Shown here: positions 43,759 through 52,256 of the stretch, piece after piece
Numbering within the stretch: position 1 is the stretch's first letter
Layout: the number at the start of each line of letters is the position of its first letter
Assembly (NCBI GenBank): GCA_903960515.1
Contig: CAJCBL010000333.1
Location: forward strand, 1 to 53,301
Reading direction: 5' to 3'
DNA from: an uncultured Verrucomicrobiota bacterium
GTDB taxonomy: Bacteria > Verrucomicrobiota > Verrucomicrobiia > Opitutales > Opitutaceae
DNA length: 53,301 bases
Made by a program: the position numbers and the translations under genes
Notes under the pieces: generated by a model
The model's input: only the letters and a program-made list of their open reading frames with translations
Database searches by the model: none
Told to the model about the DNA's origin: nothing

Positions 43759-44436
43759 TCAGAAGACAGTCGTTTTGCAGTCGCTCTCGATGGTGCCCGA
43801 AGAGATGGCGTAGCGGGTGAGCCCGGCCGTCTCGTGGATATCGAGTTTGTTCATCAACTGCTGGCGGTGCTTCTCCACAGTCTTGATCGAGATGCCCAGC
43901 CGCGTGGCTATCTGCTTGTTGGCCGCCCCTTCAGCCACGAGTTGCAACACCTGCTCCTCGCGCGAAGTGAGTTTGTCCCGTCGTGTGCCACTGGAGCTGC
44001 CCTTTTCCCGGGCCTCCCGCTGGTTCTGCAGCAGGCGTTTGGCGATGTGAGGACTGAAATACGCCTTCCCGGCCCCGACCTCGCGGATGGCGCGCAGGAG
44101 CAGCTCGCCCGAGCTTTGCTTCTCCATGAAGCCCAGCGCACCGGCGCCGGCCAAACGTGCGACGTACTCCTCGTCGCTGTGGGCGGAGAGTGCGAGTATC
44201 CGGGCGGCCGGGTTGCGTGCGATGATCTGGCGGGTGGCCTCGCAGCCGTTGAGCCCGGGCATCGCGATATCCATGACGATGACGTCGGGCCGCAGCTTCT
44301 CGGCAAGCGCCACCGCCTCGAGGCCCGTCTCGGCCTGTCCTATTACCTTGAATTCAACGGTCGTTTCCAGCAGCGACCGCAACCCTTCGCGCACCACGGC
44401 ATGATCTTCGGCCAGCAGAATAGATAGGGTCTTCAT
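43759..44436 (-). CDS. NarL/FixJ-family response regulator
   Basis: A response regulator of 225 residues: receiver with acidic AEDHAVVREGL at 10-20, phospho-acceptor Asp56 in VIVMDIAMPG, switch Ser in LALSAHSDEE, and a C-terminal LuxR-type helix-turn-helix LTSREEQVLQLVAEGAANKQIATRLGISIKTVEKHRQQLMNKLDI. It is the only NarL-type regulator in the window and therefore the best local partner for the HisKA_3 kinase of the kai operon. A weaker GGGT-N3-ACCC element lies 140 bp upstream. ATG 44436 is chosen from the fold; an in-frame start at 44496 gives an implausible N-terminus. Confidence 0.93.
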   Translation of the reverse strand: MKTLSILLAEDHAVVREGLRSLLETTVEFKVIGQAETGLEAVALAEKLRPDVIVMDIAMPGLNGCEATRQIIARNPAARILALSAHSDEEYVARLAGAGALGFMEKQSSGELLLRAIREVGAGKAYFSPHIAKRLLQNQREAREKGSSSGTRRDKLTSREEQVLQLVAEGAANKQIATRLGISIKTVEKHRQQLMNKLDIHETAGLTRYAISSGTIESDCKTTVF

Positions 44437-44953
44437 AGGGATTGATGCCACGAGCAGTTTTCGAACGGTAAAGAGTAGCAGAGGGCAGTCCCCCAACGTC
44501 GGGAATGATCAACGGTACGCTTCGCAGTCACAAAGGCTACTTTCCGGTATGGGCGGCGGCGAGACATGGTTTGTGGGGTGATGACCTACCAGACCGCGAC
44601 TGGGCCAACTATGCCAAGCCGAGTGAAATGGAATGGAGTGCTCTTGGCATGCTATCCAGATTCTTGGGGCGAACCTTGCGTCCGTGCCGTTCCGGCTTGG
44701 GCCGCGTGGCGTGCAGCGTTCCCCGCTGCGAAGACGAATGCGGGCGCGGCTGTCATCCACCCCTTCCCTGGAGAATCGTTCAGCGCAATATCACCGCCGA
44801 GATGCTTGGTTACGTCTTTGCCGTGACGATGCAGACCAGAGGCGAGTGGCGAGAGATTGACCACCTGTGATCGGCTCAGAAGCCGGCGTGCGTCCAAGGG
44901 CTTGCTCGGTGATCAGGCCCTCGGCGGTCTGCTCTGGGATCACGACCGAATGG
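44437..44953. other. Intergenic region with candidate regulatory element
   Basis: 517 bp without a recognised gene. Only the GGGT-N3-ACCC-like element at 44576-44588 stands out. Confidence 0.5.
44576..44588 (-). promoter_or_regulatory. GGGT-N3-ACCC-like element upstream of the NarL regulator
   Basis: Minus-strand GTAGGTCATCACCCCAC matches the kaiC and receiver-gene versions. The -10 at 30-32 bp spacing is poor (CATACC or TACCGG), so promoter function is less certain than for the others. Confidence 0.42.
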
Positions 44954-45343
44954 TTACGGCTTAGGATGGGGAGCCCCGACCCGCCGCTGCCCTGGGAAGG
45001 AGAGGAGTTTGGCATTGACGGCGAGGCGGAGCAGCCCGGCGGCTCGCCGCGGGTCACAGGCGCCGTAGATGCTGGCGATGAGATCGCCGAAAGTGAGGGG
45101 CTTTGGTGTGATTTTCATTGGAGGATCAACCTGGCGAGATAGGCCGGAGTGCCGCTCCTTGGCATCGGGCCATTGGCTACAGTTCACCAACGCCCGCAAC
45201 TCCCACAACCGGCACAGCGACAGCGTCAGCACCGACACGAGGACAACCAGGAGCGCCGGGGCGAACCACGTTGGCACACCGTCGCTGGTCACGAAACCAA
45301 GCAAGACCGCGAAAAGGAGGCCGGGGGCCATGGAGTAGAACAT
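44954..45343 (-). CDS. Small membrane protein with conserved C-terminal domain
   Basis: A protein of 129 residues with two membrane helices (MAPGLLFAVLLGFVTSDGV and WFAPALLVVLVSVLTLSLCRLW) and the tail MKITPKPLTFGDLIASIYGACDPRRAAGLLRLAVNAKLLSF. The tail begins with its own ATG at 45118 and looks like a known small verrucomicrobial protein of about 54 residues, so the gene may be only 44954-45118, with the upstream part either a fused neighbour or chance. Confidence 0.55.
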   Translation of the reverse strand: MFYSMAPGLLFAVLLGFVTSDGVPTWFAPALLVVLVSVLTLSLCRLWELRALVNCSQWPDAKERHSGLSRQVDPPMKITPKPLTFGDLIASIYGACDPRRAAGLLRLAVNAKLLSFPGQRRVGAPHPKP

Positions 45344-45411
45344 GTAGTGGAATCGTTAAGGTGACGTTCATAGGAGCGAAAATGGGGGCGGCTTCGGAGC
45401 GGATGGCGGTG

Positions 45412-45954
45412 TCAGCCAATTTCCCTTGCCGCAGGAACCAAGCTGGAGGGCGGAACGAAAACGCGCAGGCCCGCCCTTACTTTCGCCAGCAATTCAAAGC
45501 CGGTGAACGGCTTCTCCAATACAGCGATGGGCCGCAATTCCTGCGGAGCATCTTCCTCTTCCCACGGCAAAGTGCCGGAGGCGAGAATGGCGGGCAGCAT
45601 GGATCCCGCGTCACGCAGCCGCCCGATCAGCTCCACCCCACTAAGCCGGGGCATGCGGTTGTCGGTAAGCAAAAGGTTGAAACGGTAGTGGAGCAGCGCG
45701 TCCCATCCCGCCTCCCCGTCGTTTGCCGAGTCCACCTGGTAGCCGGCATGTCGCAGAGTACGGCAAATTGTCTCGCAGACGTCCGCGTCGTCCTCGGCCA
45801 CCAGAATTCGCGCAGCGCCGGGGCCTACTTCGCCAATGACGGCAGGGGCCGCCGCCAAGCAGCCCGTCGAAAACAGGCTAGCGCTGGCGGCAGCCGATGG
45901 CGGCTGGTAGCAGGGAGGCTGGGGGAAATAGTTGCTCAGGCGGAGGGGATTCAT
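45412..45954 (-). CDS. Single-domain receiver protein
   Basis: A response-receiver protein of 180 residues without an output domain: ILVAEDDADVCETICRTLRHAGYQVDSANDGEAGWDALLHYRFNLLLTDNRMPRLSGVELIGRLRDAGSMLPAILASGTLPWEEE ... IAVLEKPFTGFELLAKV. The phospho-acceptor is Asp in LLTDNRMP; DDAD is the acidic site. It could be a phosphorelay shuttle, for instance for hybrid kinases. ATG at 45954 or 45963. Its promoter at 46003-46047 has a strong GGGT-N3-ACCC-type element, leaving a leader of about 40 nt. Confidence 0.87.
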   Translation of the reverse strand: MNPLRLSNYFPQPPCYQPPSAAASASLFSTGCLAAAPAVIGEVGPGAARILVAEDDADVCETICRTLRHAGYQVDSANDGEAGWDALLHYRFNLLLTDNRMPRLSGVELIGRLRDAGSMLPAILASGTLPWEEEDAPQELRPIAVLEKPFTGFELLAKVRAGLRVFVPPSSLVPAAREIG

Positions 45955-46002
45955 GGGAGGCATTGTTGCCACAGCGAAGAGCGCTGTGATCGAACATCCA
46001 CC

Positions 46003-46047
46003 ACAGTACAGGCAATCTGGAAGGCGCAAAATGGGGTGATGGCCTAC
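46003..46047 (-). promoter_or_regulatory. GGGT-N3-ACCC-type promoter of the receiver gene
   Basis: Minus-strand GTAGGCCATCACCCCAT starts at 46047 (centre 46039). TACTGT at 46008-46003, spacing 31 bp. Predicted start near 45996. Confidence 0.62.
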
Positions 46048-46262
46048 TCACTCCACAGTTCACATACGTTTCGGAGCCGCCCATGAACGCCTCAGCCCAC
46101 CTGCCGCCTGGAGAACGGAACCCCCAGGACGCTGCCGTCGCCACTGCGGCCCGTCGATCCACCCCAGCGGAAAGGAGCAAGGCGGACCGAAGTCGAGCAT
46201 GCAGGCCGCCCACGGCAGCCGCGCCCTGGATGTAGCGGCCCCCCCCCTCGATTTCTTGATTA

Positions 46263-46339
46263 GGGACAGGTCCAAAAACGTTTCATTCTTGAATATGGAC
46301 AGGTCCAAAAACGATTCATGATAAGGGACAGGTCCAAAA
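46263..46339. repeat. Three direct copies of GGGACAGGTCCAAAA
   Basis: Copies at 46263-46277, 46297-46310 (GGACAGGTCCAAAA) and 46325-46339, each followed by A-rich sequence and partly by TTCAT. They stand just before the decayed transposase, as recognition-type sequences at an element end would. Confidence 0.7.
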
Positions 46340-46378
46340 TCGCAGAAGCCACCCCGTTGAGCCTAACCCGCGGGCCTT

Positions 46379-46890
46379 ATGAGGCAGGGGCGTATCAACG
46401 TTTCGCCTGAGGTGGGTCCAGCGGCCTACGACTGCATGACACGAGTGGAGTAGGGGAGCGCCTCATCAAGGATCCGGCCAAGGAAATCCTGCGACGTCGG
46501 CCCTTGTTCGTGGCCGGAATACTGCGGAGTCGAAATCCTCACCTACGCGATGCTCGGTAACCACTTCAACGAACTGGTTCGCGTGCCGCAGAAGAGGATG
46601 CCTTTGGATACGAAGTTGCTGATCCGATACCGGCTGCGCCACCCCAAGCCGACCAAGTACCAGCAGCGCCTATCGAGGTGATCGAGGCGCAGTTGGTGCC
46701 GGGGGGCCGAAGGCGAGGCGTGGAGGCGGCGCCAGTGGCCGCTCTGGGCAACGATCTCAGGGAGCAATTTGCGACGTGCATGATGCAACAACGAGAGCTC
46801 TCTGCATCCGGCCTGAGGACGCCGGAGGGTTGCCAACGGGCGGTATTTCGCTCCACAAAGCGGCACTTCCATGCATCGATTGGCACTCTC
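46379..46890 (+). pseudogene. Y1 (REP-associated/IS200-like) transposase, decayed
   Basis: The start MRQGRINVSPEVGPAAYDCMTRVE is in frame with the ATG at 46379 and is broken by TAG. In a second frame GERLIKDPAKEILRRRPLFVAG continues, then in a third EYCGVEILTYAMLGNHFNELVRVPQKRMPLDTKLLIRYRLRHPKPTKYQQ, then IEVIEAQLVPG. These are the blocks of the REP-associated Y1 transposase family. The metal-binding HUH motif, normally NHFHxLV, is NHFNEL here. At least three frameshifts and a lost His: certainly inactive. Confidence 0.75.
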
Positions 46891-47265
46891 TAGGAGAATA
46901 ACCACCAACTAAGTCCGCGTTTACGAGCGACTTAGTTTCTCTTCCCCGTGCCGGTTGCCGCCGGCGCTCCGCTAGGAGTGTCCGATTCCTCCTTTGGCTT
47001 TGTGTGAGCGGAGCCAGCCCAGCTCTTCTGGGTAATGTAGGGCCGTTGGTGTGGTTGAAATCTTGCTTATAGCCAAAACGTAACCGCTTAGGCCGATTGT
47101 CGGTTGGGAACGCCGTTGGGTGCCGGATTGGTCGCAGGTGGCATTTCCTCCCCGCGTTCTTCCCTGCGAGAATCGCGGGCCCTCCGGTGCCATCGCGACG
47201 CTCTGCGCAGGGATCGCACTTGGGCATTGCCCGCAGCTGCACCTCCCTTGTTCTTTGAACACTCC

Positions 47266-48792
47266 ATGACTACCGAAACCCATTACGATGTCGCCATCAT
47301 CGGCGCGGGCATGTCCGCGCTGGCCGCGGGTATCCGGCTGGCGCACTTCGGGAAAAAGGTGTGCTTGTTCGAGCGGCACAACGCGGTGGGCGGTCTCAAC
47401 AGCTTCTATAGTGTGGGTGGGCGCAAGTTCGACGTTGGCCTTCACGCCATGACCAACTTTGTGCCGCGCGAGGTTCGTGGCACCCCGCTGGGCAAGATCC
47501 TGCGCCAGCTCCGACTGGAGCGCGACGCCCTCGACCTCTGCCCTCAACGCGGCTCGGCCGTGCGGTTTCCGGGTGTCGAACTGGCCTTTACCAACGACTT
47601 TGCCGTGCTTGAGGCCGAGGTGGCCCGCGCCTTCCCCGCGCAGATCGACGGCTTCCGACGCTTCGTGGCCGAGGTGCGCGCCTTCGACGACACCGTCACC
47701 GAGCCCCCGGGCTTCACGGCCCGCACGATGCTGCGCCGCCACCTCACCGACGCGGTACTGGAGGACATGCTGCTTTGTCCGCTTTGTTACTACGGCAGCG
47801 CCACTCCCCATGACATGGATGCGCTGCAGTTTGTGATCATGTTCAAGTCGATCTTCTTCGAGGGCTTCGCGCGGCCGTTCGAGGGAGTGCGGGTGCTTCT
47901 GCGCCTGCTCACGGAGCGGCTGCGCGAGTGCGGAGGTGAGCGGCGGATGAAGTGCGGCGTGCGCCGCCTCCACACCCGCACCGGTCGTGTGACTGCGCTT
48001 GAGCTCGACAACGGCGAGACCGTCACCGCCGACTGGGTGCTCTCCTCCGCCGGCGCGTCCGAAACCCTCGGGCTTTGCGCCGCGCCCGCCGGGGCTGGTG
48101 AGGGCGCGGGGCGTGAACCCGCCGGCGCTGCGGGGGGGCAGGGTGGGGCGGCACCGCGTTTTAGCCATGCCGCGAGCGACTCGGCCGCCCCGGTATCCCC
48201 ATCCTTCGGCGACGCCATGAGCGCCGAGCGGCTGGCGTTCGTGGAAACGATTCAGGTGATCGACCGCCAGCCCGGCGACCTGGGGTGGGGCGAGACCATA
48301 GTGTTTTTCAACGACTCCGAGCGTTTCCACTACGCGCGCCCCTCCGGCCAGGTCGACCTGCGCAGTGGAGTGATCTGCATACCCAACAATTTCGATTTCG
48401 GCGGCCGAGTGATGCCAGAGGGCTGCGTGCGGGTGACTTGCTTGGCAAATTTCGCTGCGTGGGAATGCCTGCCCGAGGCTGAATACCGCGCGGCCAAGAC
48501 CCGCTGGTTTGGCGAGATGACTGCCAGCGCCCGGCGGTTCCTCGCCCCGCTCGCCGCCGGCACGCCCGAGCCGACCACGCTTGCCACCGACCTGTTTACG
48601 CCGCTGACCGTGCGCCGCTACACCGGGCACCTCGGAGGGGCTATCTACGGCGCGCCTCGCAAACATCGCGATGGCCGCACCGCTTTCTCCAACCTGGTGC
48701 TCATCGGCACCGACCAGGGTTTCCTCGGCATTACCGGGGCGATGCTCAGCGGCATCGCCATGGCGAACCAGCACGTGCTCACCGCTCGGTGA
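47266..48792 (+). CDS. FAD-dependent phytoene-dehydrogenase-like oxidoreductase
   Basis: A flavoprotein of 508 residues related to phytoene desaturase/retinol saturase. Rossmann FAD-binding motif VAIIGAGMSALAAGIRLAHFGKKVCLFERHNAVGGLNSFY at the N-terminus, and a C-terminal LIGTDQGFLGITGAMLSGIAMANQHVL that closes the FAD site. Substrate unknown. An odd low-complexity insert lies at about residues 271-318 (AAPAGAGEGAGREPAGAAGGQGGAAPRFSHAAS...), in frame, between two normal parts. Start ATG at 47266; the frame is open upstream to 47104 but without homology. It has no obvious operon partner. Confidence 0.88.
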   Translation: MTTETHYDVAIIGAGMSALAAGIRLAHFGKKVCLFERHNAVGGLNSFYSVGGRKFDVGLHAMTNFVPREVRGTPLGKILRQLRLERDALDLCPQRGSAVRFPGVELAFTNDFAVLEAEVARAFPAQIDGFRRFVAEVRAFDDTVTEPPGFTARTMLRRHLTDAVLEDMLLCPLCYYGSATPHDMDALQFVIMFKSIFFEGFARPFEGVRVLLRLLTERLRECGGERRMKCGVRRLHTRTGRVTALELDNGETVTADWVLSSAGASETLGLCAAPAGAGEGAGREPAGAAGGQGGAAPRFSHAASDSAAPVSPSFGDAMSAERLAFVETIQVIDRQPGDLGWGETIVFFNDSERFHYARPSGQVDLRSGVICIPNNFDFGGRVMPEGCVRVTCLANFAAWECLPEAEYRAAKTRWFGEMTASARRFLAPLAAGTPEPTTLATDLFTPLTVRRYTGHLGGAIYGAPRKHRDGRTAFSNLVLIGTDQGFLGITGAMLSGIAMANQHVLTAR

Positions 48793-48950
48793 CGGTGCGA
48801 AAGGGTCTTCTCTTGTGTTGGAGTGTGAGGGACCGTCCACTGCGGGCGATCCGCCTGGGGATCGAGAGGGCCCTCGGAGGGGCGAGGGAAGGCAGAATGG
48901 GCAATCGCGCTGCTTTGCGCTCGGACAGTGCCCGAACTCCGATGTCCGCC

Positions 48951-49004
48951 GTAGGAGCGTGCTTGCACGCGATCTGCGCTCTGAATCGCGTGCAAGCACG
49001 CTCC
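48951..49004. repeat. REP-like palindrome, family A
   Basis: GTAGGAGCGTGCTTGCACGC pairs with GCGTGCAAGCACGCTCC around the loop GATCTGCGCTCTGAATC. The arms match 17316-17371 almost perfectly. Confidence 0.85.
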
Positions 49005-49091
49005 CTCAACTCAATCGATACGAGGCAGCCAGAATGCGGACCCCGGTGGCGAAGGGCTGAAGCGCTTCGCGCTCCAGCTACTCGGAGGAGA

Positions 49092-49122
49092 CCGTAACGA
49101 AGCTCTCGCGAGCTTCGCTACG
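49092..49122. repeat. REP-like palindrome, family C
   Basis: CCGTAACGAAGCTC and GAGCTTCGCTACGG pair around TCGC. The core matches the palindrome at 32814-32857. It is 27 bp before the stop of the PstS-like gene and may end both convergent transcripts. Confidence 0.65.
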
Positions 49123-49148
49123 GGGACGGCGCGGGCTCGGCGGCCCGA

Positions 49149-49904
49149 TTACTTGGCCTTCGCCACCAGTTCGTCGACAACCGCCTTCAGCGGGCCGGTG
49201 GGCTCGCCGATGGTCGCCAGCGCGCTGGGCGGAACCACCTGCGGATCGAGCGGGAGCAAACGCACTCCTGTGCCGGTCGCCGCTACGCCGCTACTGAGGA
49301 AGGCGATCGCGCCGGGCGTGGCCGCCACCACTGCGCAGAGTTCGGAGGATTTGGTCACCCGCTTGGCGTTGGGGGACGACGGGGTGCCGTGGACAAAGAC
49401 CACCGCAAGGGTGGCGAAGTATCCGTCCATCGGTTGCTGAAGCACCGGGACCACCGGCAGATCGGGGCCGCCGACCTTGCTCCAGTTGGTAACCACACCG
49501 CTGAAGATCTCGCGGATCTGGTCGCGCGTGAGCTTTTCGACCGGCACTCCGGGGTGGACCACCAGCGTGGCCGGGGCCGCGTATTTCTCGGGGAGGCGGA
49601 AGAGGCGGAAGGTGGTCGTGTCGACCGAGCCTGGCTTGGCTTCGTTGAGCAGGCGGGCGAAGTAGTCGACCGAGCCCACGACCAGGGCGACTTCGGCTTG
49701 GCCGGAGGCGAGGTCGGCGATGCCGTTGCCTACTCCGTTGGGCAGAAACTTGAGCTCGGCCCCTTGGGCCTGCCCAATGGCCTGGGCGAAGGGCTGGAGT
49801 TTGCGGGTGAGTGTGTCGGAACCGTTGAGACGGATCACCGTTTGAGCGTTGAGGGCGGCGGGGACCAGCAGTGAGATGAGTGCGAGGCGGAGTAGTGATT
49901 TCAT
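49149..49904 (-). CDS. PstS-like periplasmic substrate-binding protein
   Basis: A periplasmic protein of 251 residues. Sec signal peptide MKSLLRLALISLLVPAALNAQ, then the PBP-like fold: IRLNGSDTLTRKLQPFAQAIGQAQGAELKFLPNGVGNGIADLASGQAEVALV, EKLTRDQIREIFSGVVTNWSKVGG and GAIAFLSSG. The 'GSDT..' start and 'IFSG...NW' motif are those of phosphate-binding PstS-like proteins. No PstA, PstB or PstC is nearby, so this orphan may act in sensing or in a distant transporter. Confidence 0.88.
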   Translation of the reverse strand: MKSLLRLALISLLVPAALNAQTVIRLNGSDTLTRKLQPFAQAIGQAQGAELKFLPNGVGNGIADLASGQAEVALVVGSVDYFARLLNEAKPGSVDTTTFRLFRLPEKYAAPATLVVHPGVPVEKLTRDQIREIFSGVVTNWSKVGGPDLPVVPVLQQPMDGYFATLAVVFVHGTPSSPNAKRVTKSSELCAVVAATPGAIAFLSSGVAATGTGVRLLPLDPQVVPPSALATIGEPTGPLKAVVDELVAKAK

Positions 49905-50189
49905 GGTTGTAACGTAAAGGTGGATCGGTGGAACAGCGTGGCCAAGTGCTGACGATAGTCCCCAGCGGGCCGGCGTTTTCCCTCGAGCGCATAATCGGCC
50001 GGCGGCGCGGCAAGTTTAGCGCCGATCATCGTCCTTTAGCGCGATGCCTGGTCAGGGATGAGTACCAGCGATGGAGGCAGCGGCGGGCGCTCGTGGGGCC
50101 GAGCAGCGACCACGCGAGGCTTTGCGCCGGGCAGGGGCGGGGCCTTTGCGGTTTGACTCCGGCGCGGGCGGGCGGGTTGCTCGGCGGGT

Positions 50190-52256
50190 ATGCCGTTGCA
50201 CCCGTTTCTCGACCGGAGTCTCGCCATCCGCTGGTCCCAGCTTACGCCGGACGCAGTCGCCCCCGACATAGCTGCTGCGTTGGCCGCAGCGCAGCGCCAC
50301 CTCGACGCCGTAGCGGCGCAGGACTTGGCCGCGGTGACCTTCGCCAGCAGCGTGGAGGCACTGGAGCGGGCGTGCGACGAGCTCAACCGCGCGTGGGGAC
50401 TGGTGGGTCATCTCAACTCGGTGGCCGATTCGCCCGAGTTGCGGGCGGCGTACAACGCGCTGCTGCCGGCTGTATCGGAATTCTACGCCAAGATCCCGCT
50501 CGACAGCCGCTTGTGGGCGGTGCTGCAGGCCTTCGCTGCCACCGCAGAGGCGTGCGCGCTCACCGGCATCCGGCGGCGGCTCTTCGAGGAGAGCCTAGCC
50601 GACTTCCGTCAGGCCGGAGCGGATCTGCCGCCGGAGAAGAAGGAGCGTCTGGAGAAGCTGGAGTCCGAGCTCTCGCAGGTCTGCCAGAAGTATTCAGAGA
50701 ACGTGTTGGATTCGACCAACGCCTGGGAGCTCATCGTGACCGAGGAGGCGCAACTGGCCGGCCTGCCGGCGCACGCCAAGGAGGCTGCGCGGCGCAACGC
50801 GCTGGCCAAGGGGCAGGGGAGCGAGGCGCAGCCGCGTTGGCGCTTTACCCTGAACCAACCCTCGCTGGAGCCGTTCATGACCTATCTCGACGACGCCGCG
50901 CTGCGCCGGCGCATGTGGGAGGGCTCGATTGCCGTGGGTGCGGCCGGCGAGCGCGACAACACTGCGCTGGTCCGCCGTATCCTCGCGCTGCGGGCGGAGA
51001 AGGCGGCGCTGCTGGGCAAGGCGCATTTCCCCGACCAAGTGCTGGAGCGGCGCATGGCGCGCGATGGCGCCTCGGCCCTGCGCTTCGTGGAGGATTTGCA
51101 CCGGCGGGTGGGACCGGCCTTCGCCCGCGAGGCGGCCGAGTTGGAGGCTTTCGCGGCACAGCGCGCCGGGCGGCCGCTGGGCCGGCTCGCGCCCTGGGAA
51201 ATCGGTTACTGGGCGGAGAAGCTCCGGCAGGAGCGCTACGCCTTCGACGAGGAGGCGCTGCGGCCGTACTTCCCGCTGGACCGGGTGATAGAAGGCCTCT
51301 TCGAGATCTGCCGGCGCGTGCTGGGTGTGCGTGCCGTGGCACGACCGGAGGGGGCAGTTGAGGTCTGGCATCCGGAGGTGAAATTCTACGATCTCATCGA
51401 CGAGGCCGACGGGCGCCAGCTCGGCTCGTTCTACGCCGACTGGCATCCGCGCGAGTCCAAGCGGGGCGGCGCGTGGATGAACTATCTGGTGACCGGCGAA
51501 CCGCAGGCGGGTGGCTCGCTCTCGCCCCACATCGGACTGGTCTGCGGCAACCTCACCCCGCCGGCCGGCGACCGCCCGGCGCTGCTCACTCACCGTGAGG
51601 TGGAGACGGTGTTCCACGAGTTCGGCCACCTGCTGCACCACCTCCTGGGCGAGGTGCCGTACAAGTCGCTCAACGGCGTGAACGTAGCCTGGGACTTCGT
51701 GGAGCTGCCCTCGCAGATCCTGGAAAACTGGACTTGGGAGCGCGAGGGGCTGGACCTTTTCGCACGTCACCATGAAACGGGGGCGACGATCCCGGCCGAG
51801 CTCTTCGAACGCATGAAGGCGGCGCGCAATTTCCGCGCGGCCACGGTTACCATGCGGCAGCTCTCGCTGGGCAAGATGGACCTGGCGCTGCACCTGCGGC
51901 CGGAGCGCTACGCCGAGGGCGATCTCGATGCCTCGCTGCGTGCGGAGCTGCGCGACTACCTCACACCGACCGAGCCGGAGGCGCCTACCCTGGTGCGCCG
52001 CTTCGGCCACCTCTTCTCGAGCCCGGTGGGCTACGCGGCGGGCTATTATTCATACAAGTGGGCTGAGGTGCTCGATGCCGACGCCTTCACGCGTTTCCAG
52101 CGCGAGGGTGTGTTCAATTCTGAGACAGGCCGAGAGTTTCGCCGCCACGTGCTGAGCCGGGGCAACTCGGAGGAGCCGATGGCGCTGTTCCGGCGGTTCA
52201 TGGGCCGAGAGCCCGATCTCAACGCGCTGCTGGTGCGCGCCGGCCTCACCGGCTGA
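50190..52256 (+). CDS. M3-family oligopeptidase (PrlC/OpdA-like)
   Basis: A zinc oligopeptidase of 688 residues that cleaves short peptides in the cytoplasm. Seen: N-terminal helical part (PFLDRSLAIRWSQLTPDAVAPDIAAALAAAQRHLD), LESELSQVCQKYSENVLDSTNAW, a zinc site HEFGHLLHHLL (about residue 475) and the downstream glutamate region NGVNVAWDFVELPSQILENW; the Tyr-rich YAAGYYSYKWAEVLDADAF near the C-terminus is typical of the family. No signal peptide. ATG at 50190 is preceded by GGCGGG and is best supported by the homology start. Confidence 0.95.
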   Translation: MPLHPFLDRSLAIRWSQLTPDAVAPDIAAALAAAQRHLDAVAAQDLAAVTFASSVEALERACDELNRAWGLVGHLNSVADSPELRAAYNALLPAVSEFYAKIPLDSRLWAVLQAFAATAEACALTGIRRRLFEESLADFRQAGADLPPEKKERLEKLESELSQVCQKYSENVLDSTNAWELIVTEEAQLAGLPAHAKEAARRNALAKGQGSEAQPRWRFTLNQPSLEPFMTYLDDAALRRRMWEGSIAVGAAGERDNTALVRRILALRAEKAALLGKAHFPDQVLERRMARDGASALRFVEDLHRRVGPAFAREAAELEAFAAQRAGRPLGRLAPWEIGYWAEKLRQERYAFDEEALRPYFPLDRVIEGLFEICRRVLGVRAVARPEGAVEVWHPEVKFYDLIDEADGRQLGSFYADWHPRESKRGGAWMNYLVTGEPQAGGSLSPHIGLVCGNLTPPAGDRPALLTHREVETVFHEFGHLLHHLLGEVPYKSLNGVNVAWDFVELPSQILENWTWEREGLDLFARHHETGATIPAELFERMKAARNFRAATVTMRQLSLGKMDLALHLRPERYAEGDLDASLRAELRDYLTPTEPEAPTLVRRFGHLFSSPVGYAAGYYSYKWAEVLDADAFTRFQREGVFNSETGREFRRHVLSRGNSEEPMALFRRFMGREPDLNALLVRAGLTG

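Larger units (their letters stand above)
48793..49148. other. Intergenic region rich in REP repeats
   Basis: 356 bp between convergent genes. It holds the family A palindrome at 48951-49004 and family C at 49092-49122; no gene is seen. Confidence 0.6.

Noticed and set aside
46972-48999. Long minus-strand open frame (675 codons).
   Set aside because: It is an antisense shadow of the FAD oxidoreductase; composition is GC-driven and it has no domains.
17316-49004. Repeated palindromes considered as CRISPR-like.
   Set aside because: Copies are single and far apart with no spacer array; they are REP-like repeats.
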